Shown: piece after piece, positions 12,436 to 24,041 of the stretch | How positions within the stretch are numbered: position 1 is the stretch's first letter | How the letters are laid out: every line of letters begins with the position of its first letter | From: Talpa occidentalis | Lineage: Eukaryota > Chordata > Mammalia > Eulipotyphla > Talpidae | Length of the DNA stretch: 64,000 nt | Reading direction: 5' to 3' | NCBI RefSeq assembly: GCF_014898055.3 | Contig: NW_023601754.1 | Span: 53,189,013-53,253,012, forward strand | The notes under the pieces: generated by a model | Told to the model about the DNA's origin: nothing | The model's database searches: none | What the model saw: only the letters and a program-made list of their open reading frames with translations | Made by a program: the position numbers and the translations under genes

Positions 12436-12453
12436 CTTTGTTCGAATGCAAAT
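12436..12453 (+). promoter_or_regulatory. FGF4 SOX2-OCT4 composite enhancer element
   Basis: The sequence CTTTGTTCGAATGCAAAT is an HMG (SOX2) site, CTTTGTT, then a 3-base spacer CGA, then the octamer ATGCAAAT. The founding SOX2/OCT4 element was described in the FGF4 3'UTR with the same order and 3-base spacing, about 3 kb downstream of the start site. This copy is about 3.4 kb downstream of the predicted start. The octamer half is the exact POU consensus, whereas I recall ATGCTAAT in human. It should drive FGF4 in the inner cell mass and epiblast. Confidence 0.9.
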
Positions 12454-12554
12454 CATCTACTTAAAATACTATTCTGAAGCCGAGGCCTGGAAGAAAGAAG
12501 CCACTTGCAAAGCCTTGAGCCTGGACCCACATCTCCAACGGCTGTCGGGCCTGT

Positions 12555-12560
12555 AATAAA
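12555..12560 (+). terminator. FGF4 polyadenylation signal, proximal candidate
   Basis: A canonical AATAAA lies in the FGF4 3'UTR, about 100 bases after the SOX2/OCT4 element. It may be used as an alternative to the signal at 12897. Confidence 0.5.
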
Positions 12561-12896
12561 GTTGATTTCAAATTTCCAGCCGGCCCCGGGCCCCGGGAGG
12601 CTGGCGAGAGGCGGGGAGGCCAGCCTGTGGCCTCGCTGCCGCCGTCACGTCCACGCTCGTGCTGGTCGTAGGTGCCGTCAATGACCATGTCGGTCCTGCC
12701 GTCCGGGATGCCACATCTGAGGGCAGAGCCGGCCACCGTGGCCCGTGTGAGGCAGAAGGTGTCCCTACGCCCCTGACCACCGCCCAGCGTCCGCTTCGCC
12801 GCCAAGGGGGTGGAGGTTTCTGTTTACCTGTTCTCACACCTGTAGTTTTATACAGGTGCCGACCCCGCCGTGTATGTGCTGTGCACACAGACGCCC

Positions 12897-12902
12897 AATA
12901 AA
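12897..12902 (+). terminator. FGF4 polyadenylation signal, distal candidate
   Basis: A canonical AATAAA followed by a GT-containing stretch (CTTGTCCTGCGTGAG), as expected of a cleavage site. It gives an mRNA length close to the known FGF4 transcript, so it is my preferred 3' end. Confidence 0.65.
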
Positions 12903-14069
12903 AGGAAAACTTGTCCTGCGTGAGCCCTGGACTCAATGTCAGTAATCGGGAGGGAATGGTACTGAAGACTCAGCTGGCCTCGGTGGGGCTCCTCCCACTC
13001 CAGGGTCTATTGGAGGCCTTGAGCCTTGCAGACGGGGCTGGGGGTGGGGATGGGCTGGGGGAGATGAATTTTAGCCAGCTGTGTCCACACATGTGGCCTT
13101 GAAGATGGGCCTGGGGTCAGGCGCAGACTTCCTCGATGGCGAGTCCTGCAGTCTGTTCTCATGGTGCTTGTCCACACTGTGCCCACACCAGCGACCCAAG
13201 CTGCCCAGGCCTGGCTGGTCCCTCTAAGGCGGCAGGCACTTTCCGGGGGTGGGGCGGGGGACCCCTAGAGCTGGTGACCACTGGGAGGCTGAAAGCAGGA
13301 TCACCACTGCAGGGAGCTCTGGCAGGGAGGAGGGCGGTCCCGACCCTGTGCCTGCCGGTGTGGCCGGGGACCACCTGCAGTCACAGGTGGATCCGACGCC
13401 TGCAGGGTGCGGTCAGGCGTGTTTCTTAGTGGGGATGGCAATAAAAACATGAACTCTGATCTAAGATGGGTCTCTCCCCCCCGAATATATGCAATCACTC
13501 CACCAAAAGACCCAAAGAGGCCAACCCGGCGGGGCCCGAGCTCCTTCCTGATGTGGGCCCAGGTCTGTCTGGGACTGGATGGTGACAGAGCAAGCTGTAA
13601 CCCTCCCCTCCCCTCCCGCCAGAAAACCCACATGCTGTGGTCCCACCCAGCATCCAGAAGGGTGTTTATGGAGGGGGTGAGCTAAAATGAGGTGGCCTGT
13701 GATGGTCAGGGCGGGGGTGGCTCACCTCCAAGTCAAGGGCACAGAGCTGCCCCCTAGGGGAGTGCCCGCCTTGACCTTGGGCTCCTGAACTGGAGACCCC
13801 CACTTTCTAAAATCCCCAGTCTGTGGCCCGCTGTCCACTGCAGCTCTACAAAGTAACGGGCAGTTTTGGGGGGCAGGGGCAGGCCTCTAACTGATGGCCA
13901 GCGTTGGCCTTTTCTCTGCTGCCTCCTGTGGGCCTCACAAGGCCTCTGTCCAGACCAGTCCAGGTCAGACACTGGAGGCCCCTCCCACTCGGGGGACGTC
14001 TGTGCTTGGGGCAGGTCCTGAGCTGGCTGAGCTGAGCTGTTGGTCTAACAGCCTCTGGTGGGACCAGTC

Positions 14070-14470
14070 TCTCGTTCACTTAACCCGCGTGCTGAGGACC
14101 TACTGTGTGCCGGGCATGCCTTGTCATGCAGGGAGAGGGGCTGGCACCGGCAGGGGACACACAGCCAGGCCTTGCTGGTGCTAAGGGAGGGGCCAGGCAG
14201 AGGGAACGGCCCCCGCAAAGGTGCCGAGCTGGAGGTCAGTGTGGCCTGGAGGAGGTGCGGTCAGAGAGGCAGCTCCTGGGGCTCCGCAAAGCCTTAGGGG
14301 CCCGCTGAGACGGGCAGGGAGGCTGCAGGCTGAGACTGGGGGCTGAGTCAGGGCTGCAAGGCAACTCGCAGAAGCGGAACTAGGTGCAACGCCCTTGCCC
14401 TGTGACCTTGGACGAGCCCCAGTGACTTCTTGAGCCCCCAGCGCCTTCCCTTGGTGAGGAGGCGGGAGGC
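14070..14470 (+). repeat. Ancient L2-like and MIR-like fragments
   Basis: The phrase ACCTACTGTGTGCCGGGCAT, followed by an AGAGGGAACGGCCCCCGCAAAGG-like block, resembles old L2-type elements (about 14070-14300). The block TGTGACCTTGGACGAGCCCC resembles the MIR core (about 14335-14470). Both are diverged. Families are assigned by eye. Confidence 0.5.
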
Positions 14471-14479
14471 TGCCCGGCC

Positions 14480-14715
14480 CGGCCAAACTGTCGCCTATTG
14501 TTATTGTTATTCTCCTGAGAGACTTAATTACAGTCTTAACTTCCAATCCTTTTATCTCCTGATGGGACCATCTGGGGACGGGCTGGGAATCCCTGCCTGG
14601 CAGCGCCAAGGGCTTCTCCGTGCTGGGTGTGGTGGGCTGGCCCGGGCCGGGCTGCCGGCCACAGGGAATTGCTCTTGATTCCTAATTAAGATCCTAAATA
14701 TTCTTCAAGTCAAAA
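14480..14715. promoter_or_regulatory. Candidate conserved enhancer A
   Basis: An AT-rich island in GC-rich surroundings. It contains CTATTGTTATTGTTAT (overlapping SOX-type ATTGTT motifs, 14495-14510), CTTAATTACA (14523-14532) and CCTAATTAAG (homeodomain palindrome, 14681-14690). Such AT-rich motif clusters between FGF genes often prove to be limb or neural enhancers. Conservation could not be tested here. Confidence 0.4.
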
Positions 14716-15849
14716 AAGTGGGGAGAGGGGGGGTGTCCGGGTTGGGGGGCAAGGCAAAGGGCAACCAGGCACGCCCCCTTCTGTGGGGGAACCCAGGCCT
14801 GCAAGACACCCAGCGCACCCCCCAGCAGGGCCCCTTGCCTGAGCGCCTCGGGGGCCGGGGCCTGCCCAGTGACCCCCTCCTCAGGTCCAAACCTAGCACG
14901 GCCACTCCCGCTTGGCCTCCTGCCCAGGTGCACAGGCCGCACGGGACCTGTCCTGCCTCCTGCTCCTGCCGGCCTGCAGCTCTGAGCCCTGGAATCTCCG
15001 CGTCGCTGTTGCCGGGCAGTGAGCTCGGGGGGCTGCCTCTCTGTGTCCAGCTTCTGCCCGCCCCGCTGCCATGGGACCACATTCTCCAGGGACTTCTCCC
15101 CAGCAGGACCGTCCTGCCTGCCCCTGGGGGACCTTCCCCAGCCGGGAATGACCGTCCCAGACCTGGGCCTGGATCCAGGGTGTCAGGGTCCCCAGGCGGC
15201 CCCAACTGCAGCCACAAGCCAGGGCCTTCGGATGGCAGAAATGGACCCTCTCGCAGTCGGGAGGCCAGAGGCCCAGAATCAAGGTCTTGGAGGCTGCATC
15301 CCACCCTCACCCCCCAGTTCTCCGGGGGAGGAGCCTTCCGGCCTCTGGCCTCCTCCTCTGGGTCTCTGCCCCAAGGTCCCTCTTACAGGAGCCATCACGG
15401 GAGTCAGAGCCCCCAGCCAGGGGGACCTCATCTTAGGGAACGGCACCTGCAGAGGCCTGATTCCAAGGGAGGACACATTTGCAGGTCTGGGCGGACAAGA
15501 AGGGGGGCACTAACAAGCCAGGACAGTGGTGAACTCTGATTCACCGCTAAGATCACAACGCCAAGGTCATCGGTTCTAAGGACTGAAGACAGGGCTCGGA
15601 GGGAACGGGGCCGGCGGGCGGGGCGCCCCAGACGTGCCACCCCCCCACCCCCCGCGCTTGGTTCCCACCCAGCCCCTGGCTTCGGCGTGGGCTTCCCCAG
15701 CAGCCACGCCTGCGCCCGGCTCCTGAGCAGGGTGTAGGGTAAGGTGAAAAGTATCAGGCTTTCCTGCCCTCCCGCCATCAGGATCGATGACAGATCCTGT
15801 GGTCCTGAACGCAGGCCTGATGGCGGCACCGGGGACGGGGTGTGGGCAC

Positions 15850-16150
15850 ATGTAGATGGGGTGCACCTGGGCTGAGACTGGGCTTTTAAGGGCGGCGTCA
15901 CAGGGACGCCAGCAGAAGGAGAAGCAGAAGCAGAACGGATGGAGAAGGGAACCCACGAGAGAAGCGGAGGGAGCGCGAGAGAAGGCCAGGGAGCCCAGAC
16001 ACAGAGAGGACTTGCTGGGGGCTGGGAGTCCTGCCAGCCCCCCGGGCCCCCTGCCTGCCGTGTGCCTGGTCAATCCCAGTAAAAGCCTGAAAAGCCACTG
16101 AGGGCTCCAGGACTCTCTCTCCTCCTTTACCCTCTCTGCTCGGGTCATAG
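15850..16150 (+). repeat. Possible solitary LTR-like fragment
   Basis: A purine-rich stretch is followed by CCAGTAAAAGCCTGAAAAGCC-like sequence and a CTCTCTCTCCTCC tract, which resembles the poly(A)-signal-to-U5 part of some endogenous retroviral LTRs. No TG...CA ends, duplicated flanks or internal retroviral frames were found. It could be unrelated. Confidence 0.25.
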
Positions 16151-19100
16151 AGAACCTGCCCTGCGCCCCTTCCGTCCTGCCGTCACGCAGGGGTTCATCA
16201 GAGGCACCTCGGGAAGGGCCTGGAAGGAAAGAAGGGGGCTGAGAAAACTTGGGGTACCCTGCGGGAGAACAGTGCTGTGGAGTTTTCCCTTTTGATGAGG
16301 GGTCCGGCTTTTGATCCCCTTCTCAGCCCACAGCGGCCTGCAGGCTGCCCGCAGGACAGGGGCTGGGGACCTCCGGGAAGGTGTGGACAGGAGGGCAGCA
16401 GGACCAGAAGCCCAGCCTGGAGAGCAGCCTGCGGGGGCCAGCAGTGCCCCCACACGACAGCCCCCTCCCTTCCACAGGCGTGAGCGGGTGGGGATGAGAG
16501 GTGCGGTGGTTCCTTCCTGGCCTGCTTGCGCTCTCTCCCCAGGACGGACCCCAGAGGGCAGGGGGCAGCGCCCGCCCCAGGCGGGGTCCCTCGGGCACCA
16601 GCGTGTGTTCAGGTGCCTCTCCCATCCCGTCGAGTCCCCCCGAGCCTGAGTCAGGCCCCCAGGCTCATTATAGCTGGTGGAGGAGCTCAAGGAGCTTTCT
16701 CCCGTCAGCTCATAAGATGAAACCCACCACCCCTCCCCAGGTGGCGTCTTTCCGCCATGTGAGTGTGTCGGGTGTGCACACAGCTCAGCAGTACTGGGCA
16801 CGTTTACACTGTGCACACATCACCACCAGCTGGGGAGGGCCCTTCCTGCCTCGCCCCGCTTTGGGGGCTGCCAGTGCAGCTGCGTCCCTCCAGCCACCAG
16901 CCTGTCCCCTCTGCCTTGGTTTCGGCTTCCCCTTCTCTGTAGGACCCCTGTCTGGGCTTCGGGACCAGACTAAACCCAAGTGTCCTTCAGAGCCCTTGCT
17001 TTAGTCACACCTGCAGGCATTAAGGACACATTCACAGGGGCAGGGCAAAGCCTTGGGCCTATCTTTTGGGGGTCATAACTCAGCCCACTGCAGATGGGGG
17101 GACCCTGCCCACCCCCACCTCGGCCCCCCGCCGGGGCTCTGGATAGAAGAGGCAGAGGGCTGGCCTGGCTCACCCCATCCATTGCTGTGGCCCAGACCCA
17201 GCAGCGGGCGCAGCCCCGCGGGGGAAGCTGTGGGGTTAGTGCAGACCTGGCCCGGGAGGCCTGACTTCCAATAGCTGGAGGGGGCGGCGCCCAGGTCCCA
17301 GTCTCACCTCCCACCCTGTGCCCTGTCCGACTCCCCACCATCGAGCGCCCCCGCCCCACGTCCTGGCCCCGGAGTGCAGGAAGCTCCTCTGCGTCCAAAG
17401 CAGCCTCCCCCCTCATCCCGCGCCCGCCCAGCCGGCCTCACGCCTCGCAGCTCTGAGAGCCCCAAACCATCAAGGCCGCGTCACTTGTGAGTCTCGCGGA
17501 TGCTGAGCCCTGGGAGAGGGGTGGTGCCCGGCGTGGCAGCCCCGGCGCGAGGCTCCAGCTGAGGCTTGTTCAGTGGGGCCGAGTACAGAGGCCCGAGCTC
17601 TGGTTGGGAGGCGGCCCCCCACGCCGCGTTTCCTCCTGTCCGTGCACACTCGAGGTCCCCGCAGACTCCCAGGTCGCCCTGTTCCACCAGGCGGGAGCCC
17701 GCAGACCCCGGGAGGCCGGGCCACCTTCACACCTGGACGGGACCGCCTGGCCGCATACAGTCTGCAGGGCTGCCTTGGAGCCTTTTGGTGAGAAATGTGC
17801 ATTTCTGGGGCAAGGCGGCGGCAGGAAACCAGCATTCATGTGTAAACGCGCGAGGCCTGGGCTGAGAGAGGTAAGGATCTGGGGCCAGAGGCCTGCAGGC
17901 CCCCAGCCAGGGCCAGGAACAGGGCTGGGAGGGGGCGGCGAACCGGAGGCGCGCGGGGCCCCTCCCTATAAGCACTGGGTCCTGGCACGGAGCAAGGGCC
18001 TAGGTGGGGCTCGGCAGCCACGCTCTGGCCCCCGCCACCCTGGACCACGGCCCACACACGGGCGGTGGGCACAGGCAGCGGGCAGCTAGGAGCCTGCCGC
18101 TCTGCCAGCCTGCTTCCTTCTTGTTCAGTTCCGGCCCGAAATCTTAGTCCCAGGACCGCGATCTCTTCCCGGGACGAGAGTCCTCCCCCTCTGCCTGGGC
18201 ACTCCTGGAGATGGGGCGCTCCGTCCTGGCCCCAGGCCGGGTCCGTGGGCCTCGGTGTCTGCAGGAAGCCAGGAGCCAGCCGCCCTCCCCGGACACTCGG
18301 GCTCACGCACCGTCCCGGGTGTCAGGCGAGTCCAGGCGCCTGAGTTTCGATTCAGCACCAAATAATTTTTGTTCGTGTTGGCGGGTATCGCAAAGACCGC
18401 GCGGGGCCCACTGGCGCCGAGCTGGAGGTGCCTTACACGGCGGATGATTCAACGCCGGCCTGAGGTTCCCGCCGCCGGGGTCTGACCTCGCCAGTTAAAT
18501 TCAACAGCCCGAACTCCTGGCTCTTCCCTCCGAGCCCTCGGGGACCCCTTATACCCCTTTTTCAGGGCAGGTTCTTTGAGGGGACAGTGACCCTCAAGAC
18601 CTGGACAGGGAGGGATGAGGCCTGGCCTGGGGTTTGGGGTCACTGCCTGTGCGGGCCCCAGCTCCGGGCGGGGGGCTGTGATAAGCTACAGCTGGCCGCA
18701 GCCCAGAGGAAACAGATTTCTGGCAGGATCCCGCTCGGGGTCCCCGCAGGCCACCGGCATCTGTGCTGTGGGCACGGCGGGGCATGGCCGAGGGCACCGC
18801 CACCTCTCCGTCGCCCAGGAGCCCCAGGCACAGATGTGGGGAGCCCCACTCACTCTGCGCTCCCTGCCCTTGTGTCTTCTGGGGTCGTCTCTCTGGCTGG
18901 CCGCTGTCCTGCAGACCCTGGTGGGCGGTGGGCACTCTGGTCTGCACCCAGGCCCGAGGACATGGTGAGGCTGGCCCTCACCACGCCTGCCCGCGTGGCC
19001 GCCTATTGTCTTGTCCTGGGGCCTCGTGGCCAGCGGAGCGGCTGCCCGGGGGCTCGGTGACCTGAATGCGGGCCCACGGACTCGCCCTGCGTGGGGCAGG

Positions 19101-21999
19101 CAGCACCAGCACCGGGCACACCTGGAGGGGCGTGCGCCGAAGAAAGAAGCAACGAAGCGAGGCAAGGGCCTGGTGGAGGCAACCGAGGCAAGCGCCGCCT
19201 TCCTGATCTTGGCTTTGGTGACCACCGAGCCTCCAGTTTGGAAACATGTTTGTTTTGCTCCTTTTCAATGACTGATTTATTTTCCAGTCTATAAAACGCA
19301 CCCGCCACACCAGCTCATGAGCTCACAGACCCAAGGACAGGAACGACAGGAATTTCCAAGCAGGTCGGGGCCGACGTCACCCCTCCCACAGCCAGGCATC
19401 TCTGCCGCCCCCGCACCCCGACAGGCCCGGCGCCCAGAGGGCCCGAGCCAGAGGCAGCCCTGCAGGCCCCACAGGCCCCGTGGGAGCAGATTCCAGGCCC
19501 GAGATCCACCCTCGCCTTCAGCCACCCCATCCGGGAAAGGTCTCCTGCCATCCTCGCCGTGGGCTGTGGCTGGCAAGCAGGGGGCAGCGTGGCCCTGCCT
19601 GGCCAGAGGCCACTGGCTCCATGCTGGGGTGTCGTGGCGGGGGCAAGGGGGGCCTGACAGGAGGACACCCCACAGGAGGAGAGAGGGCACAGGCAGAGGA
19701 GGGAGCCCCAGCCCCGCCCCGGGAGTGGGTCGGCCCAGCTCCGCTGTGCAGTCTTGGACAATCACTTAATCCCTCTGTTCTGCACCATCCAGCTGCAAAA
19801 CAGCGCTCAGGAGGCTGGGGCCGGGAGCTTTAATCACGGCGGGAGCAGAGGCCTCGAGACCCGCAGATGAAAGTGCGATTGAAGTACAAAGTGTTGGCTC
19901 CAGTAACCCCCTCGGCCGGGCGGAGGAGCCACCCAGATGGGAAGGCCGGTCACCAGCCTAGCGGCCGGCCGGGCCTGCTCCCGGGTCAGACGGGGCTCAG
20001 GGCTGCGCCAGGCCGGGCGCCTCACCTGCCAGGCCCGCGGCCACCCCCTCCTGTCCCCTCCTGGGCAGCCCATGGGCACCGCAGCGGCCATGCAGGTGCT
20101 CTGGGGGCGGAGTGAGGATTCTCTGTAGCAGGTGCGGGCGGAAGCCTGAGATGGGCTTGGAGGCCGGCCCTGGACGACCCTCGGCCCCACCAGGGCCAGC
20201 CCCCAGGCCTGTCCCCCTCCTTCTTGCCCCTGCCCTGCCCTGCCCTCATCTGCCTGGGAGTCCTGCTCCTCTCCGCCCCCTGCCTCCATTCGTCCTACCA
20301 GGTGCTCCCCCGGGAGCCTCCTGACCCGCCCCGGTAGGGACCCCTGCTCGGGACCCCCACGTGGACGAGCAGCTGTAGCCCCTTCCCCAGGGTCCTCAGA
20401 AGTCACATGCTCGGAGCCCGCCACCCTCTGATGCGGGCCGGGTCCCCCGGGTCCCCATCTCAGTGTCCCCATCCCCTCTGTCTAGGGTACCCAGCTCCCC
20501 CTCTTCATCTCTCAGCCCCTGGCTCCTGGGCAAGGCTCCTGCAGAAATGACATACCTGGCATCACCCCCAGAGGCTCCGGCCCCTCCTCCCTCAACCCCA
20601 CCAGAGGGGCTGGAGGCCCTTCCCGTGGGCCTCTCTCCCCAAGTCCTCTCCAGCCCTCACAGCACCACTTGACAGGGACGGGCAGCCGTGGGCGGGGCCA
20701 GGGCCCACCAGGAGGGCCTGTGCCCAGAGGGTCCTCCCACCCCACACCCATGCCCGGCTGTGAGACCAGCTGCCCCCCAGCCTGACCCCCAAGATGTCAG
20801 AGCAGCGCTGACCCTTGAGGCAGGCAGGGCAGGCGGACAAGCTGGAGGACGCTGGGGGGCATCTGGCCGGGCTGCGCGTGGAGAGGCGACGTGCCCAGCG
20901 CGGTGAAGGCTCTGAGCCCTGGCCTGGCCCTCCGGCGTGGCTGCCGCGGCCGCTGTTGCTGACACGTATATTCCACAATAAAAGAAGTGTTTTGCTCCCC
21001 CAAGGAAACGCCCTCGGTGACAACATCGAAATCTGGCGGAGAGAGCACCCCGAAGGCTGGCGCGGAGAAGAGGCCGCGTCTTGGCTTCAGGGGGAGCCCT
21101 GGCGGGCAGCGGGGGGCCTGCGTGTCTGTGGGTGGGCACTTGGGGCCTGAGTTATTTCTGGAACGTCACAGCGAACTCTTACAACGGAAGGTGTTTCGGA
21201 GATGGGGGGACAAAGACGGAGGTTTGGCGGGAAGTGCCGCTGGCCCACCTGGGGCCACAGGCCAGGAGGAGCGGCTCAGGCCCCTTCCGCTTTCAGGCCT
21301 AGGGGGTGGGCCCGGTGGGCGGGGGTGCCCTCCCCAGGCTGGCAGCCGTCTCCCCCTCAAGGGTTCCGACTTCCGGATCCGCCCGCCTGGGCTGGAGGGT
21401 GCCGGCTGGCCCGAGCGGGGGTCGCCCAGGAAGGGCTGCGCTCCTCGTAGCAGCCACGCCCTCTCTCTCCCCAGCCCTGGATTTGTTGGCGCCTTGCTCC
21501 CTTGCTGCGGATTTGCCTTTAATTGGATAAACCAATAGGTGTTGCAGTCCTACTGTGTGCCACGCCTGGGCCGGGCGCTGGGCTTCAGGCAAAAGCCAGC
21601 CAGGAGCTCCCCATGTGATGCTGATTCCCAGGAGAGCCGTCCGAGAATCTAAACACTCACAGGCTGTGCACTTGAAATCCCAGTCACTCCCCCACCCCAG
21701 CCCCCTAGGTTGGCTAACACAGACAAGGGCCACGTGTCCTGTGTGGTCAGGCCTTTCCATGACCTCCAACTCCCTGTCCCCTGCTCCATGCTGCCCCGGC
21801 CCCCTGCTGCCCTCACAGACCAGTTCTCTGGCTCTGGGCTCCCAGCTCCTTCTACCCCAGGGCCTTTGCACTTGCCGTTCCGCTACCTGGCACACAGTGG
21901 GTCTCGGATGCTGTGTCGGGGGTGCTGATCTGCAGAATTCAGCCAGACTCTGCAGCAGGTCTTGATGACGGGGCTGGGGGGAGGGCTCAGCTCCTGATG

Positions 22000-22480
22000 G
22001 TGCTTGGTTTCTTTAACCGCTGTGAGAATTGCAGTAATCACCGGGCTCAGCACTAATCCTGAATTAATGAGGCAACACTGGTTCTTTGGTGTTAATATTC
22101 TCTGAAGTTGGGCTCGGAGAAAAATAAAAAGAAAGACCCCCCCTCACTCACCCACTCACCAAAGCAAGGCACAAGTGAGCACCCTAGAGTTTGGGGCGAG
22201 TCAAAACCAAACAAAAAAGCAGAACCCGGCCCCGCTGTTGGGCCGGGCAGCCTTTGAGGGCCAGCTGTGCCCGGCGTGTTTGTAGTGTGGGTGCACAGCC
22301 TGCCAGATGTTCCCCAGAAGGACCGCACTTCAAACGCTCACTAGGCCCATCACCTGAGCAGCCTTTGTGCATTTCAAAGAGGAAGACTGGTGAACTTTCC
22401 CTGTAATCATTAGGCCCCAACTTGCCTTTAATGGACCATTAGGGGAACGCTGTGAGGAGGGCTCCCTGATCATTACTGGG
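22000..22480. promoter_or_regulatory. Candidate conserved enhancer B
   Basis: Two AT-rich patches. The first holds AGTAATCACC, CACTAATCCTGAATTAATGAG (an OTX/PITX-type TAATCC beside a TTAAT site) and GTGTTAATATTC. The second holds GTAATCATTAGG, CTTTAATGG, CCATTAGGG and TGATCATTACTGG. The repeated TAAT cores suggest homeodomain control. There is no repeat signature. Evidence is base composition and motif clustering only. Confidence 0.4.
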
Positions 22481-22809
22481 TGCTGATGGCCTTGGAGCCC
22501 ACCTGGAGAGGCCCGCCGGGCAGCCACCTGCAGCCTGAGCTCTCAGGGCGCCGCTCCAGGGAAAGCGGGACGCCGGCCGGTCACCCGCAGCGTGGACAGG
22601 GGTGCTGAGGACGCCTGTCTCATCTGCACGGCCGGGGAGCCACCAGCCGGTGCCTGAAGCCAGACCCAGTCACCTGCCCCAGACCGGGAGACTGGGCGCA
22701 GGACCCCAAGTTGAGCCAGGGCACAACTGTCAATTTCCAGAAGACACCTTGTTCTAGGAGACACCTCACAGGTTGCTGGGAAGGGCCCGTGTTTAATGAC
22801 TAGCCCAGC

Positions 22810-23220
22810 GCTGAACAAACGTGTAGTGCGTTGAAAAGTGTCACCCCAAAGCTCTTGTCCACCTGGAACTTTCAAAGCTGTCCTTATTTGGAAGAAGGGT
22901 CTGCACAGGTAATTCAGGAAAGGACCAAGCTGAGCTCGCCCAGGCGGGGTAGTCCCTGGAGCCAGTGATGGGTGTCCTCGAAAGACAGAAAGGGAGACGC
23001 AGACACGAGGAGGCAGTGGGAACAGAGGCGGAGGCCAGACCCCGCGGCCTAAGTCCGGGACAGCCTGGAGCCCCCACTGAGTCGCTGGGTGGAACGTGGC
23101 CCCACGACCCTCAGATTTCAGTCGCTGGCCTGAGATGGGGAGAGAATCATGCCTGTGCTGTTAGGCCTCTGAGTGTGCAGTTGCCTGTCGCGTGGCCCAG
23201 GGAGACAGAGACAAAGAGTT
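22810..23220 (+). repeat. Old interspersed repeat, family unassigned
   Basis: The blocks CTTATTTGGAAGAAGGGTCTGCACAG, TGGGTGTCCTCGAAAGACAG and a GAGAC.CAGACACGAGGAGG-like run follow, in order, a widespread ancient mammalian repeat that I remember but cannot name with confidence. Divergence is high. Confidence 0.5.
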
Positions 23221-23360
23221 CCCCCTTCACAGGAAATGTCTCACCGGGAGGCCGGCCACCCAGTGCGGGTCCCTTTGCGTCCAGAGCAGGGAGGAGGGGA
23301 GTGCGGCAGGGCACCCAGGAAAGGGCTGGCACTGGGAAGAGAAAAAGGATTTATTCTTTT

Positions 23361-23400
23361 TTTATGTGTGTATGTGTGTGTGTGCGTGTGCGTGTGTATT
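23361..23400 (+). repeat. Imperfect TG microsatellite
   Basis: An interrupted (TG)n/(CG) run beginning TATGTGTGTATG. Ordinary microsatellite. Confidence 0.85.
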
Positions 23401-23850
23401 TTACATCATTGTTCATTTTTGTACAGGATTTATTCTTACAAACCTTAATGAAAGTTTCCATTTTCTGCAAATCACAACATGGTAACAGCAGTGCTGGCGC
23501 TGCCGTCGCGAGCAGCCACACTCGGCGAGCTGCTGTAGGTGATTATTCTGGAAATACCCATTATCTTCACCATCACCACCAAATTAGGGTGGCTATTAGA
23601 TCTCCCACAAGATCTTGCTATTTAATGTATCAATAAAGCATGAATTTTACTGTTACAAATTTATTTTTAAATAGACTTCAGTAACAATGATATTTTAGTA
23701 CAAATGGTTACCCTTGTCGGCCTGTGTTTTTTACTCTAAATATTTAAAAATATAATTCAGAGAATGGGTCACAGTCTTTGTCAGATGAAAAAGGGGTTCC
23801 ATAATTCAAACAGGTTGAACACCTCTGTTGTGAAAGAATAGAGTCCCCAA
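23400..23850. repeat. AT-rich old transposon remnant
   Basis: AT-rich sequence whose end (GAATGGGTCACAGTC, then GGGGTTCCATAATTCAAACAGGTTGAACACC) resembles the terminal part of ancient DNA-transposon or LINE repeats in mammals. The family is not assigned. No open frame of interest. Confidence 0.35.
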
Positions 23851-23895
23851 CTTTGACCCAGGCTGCTGGCTACCTGACCACTTACCACCTGCAGT

Positions 23896-24041
23896 GCAGC
23901 CAGCATGACCCTGTGACTACATCTCCCAGCCTCCTGTGCGGCTAGCATGGCCATGTGACTACATCTCCCAGCCTCCTGTGCGGCAGCATGACCATGTGAC
24001 TACATCTCCCAGCCTCCTGTGCGGCCACAGTCACATGACTA
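23896..24041 (+). repeat. 41-45 base tandem repeat, three and a half copies
   Basis: Three near-identical units share GTGACTACATCTCCCAGCCT and CCTGTGCGG, with a partial fourth unit ending CATGACTAAG. Divergence between copies is a few bases, so the expansion is fairly recent. The seed looks like part of an older interspersed repeat. Confidence 0.85.

Larger units (their letters stand above)
10898..12920 (+). other. FGF4: FGF4 3' untranslated region
   Basis: About 2 kb with no coding frame of note. The proximal part (10985-11070) is AT-rich, with ATTTA-containing tracts typical of unstable mRNAs. The distal part carries the SOX2/OCT4 enhancer and two AATAAA signals. Together with the exons this gives an mRNA of about 2.9 kb, close to the roughly 3 kb I recall for human FGF4. 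Confidence 0.75.

Noticed and set aside
23896..24041. CRISPR-like repeat array
   Set aside because: Head-to-tail tandem units without unique spacers, in a vertebrate genome.
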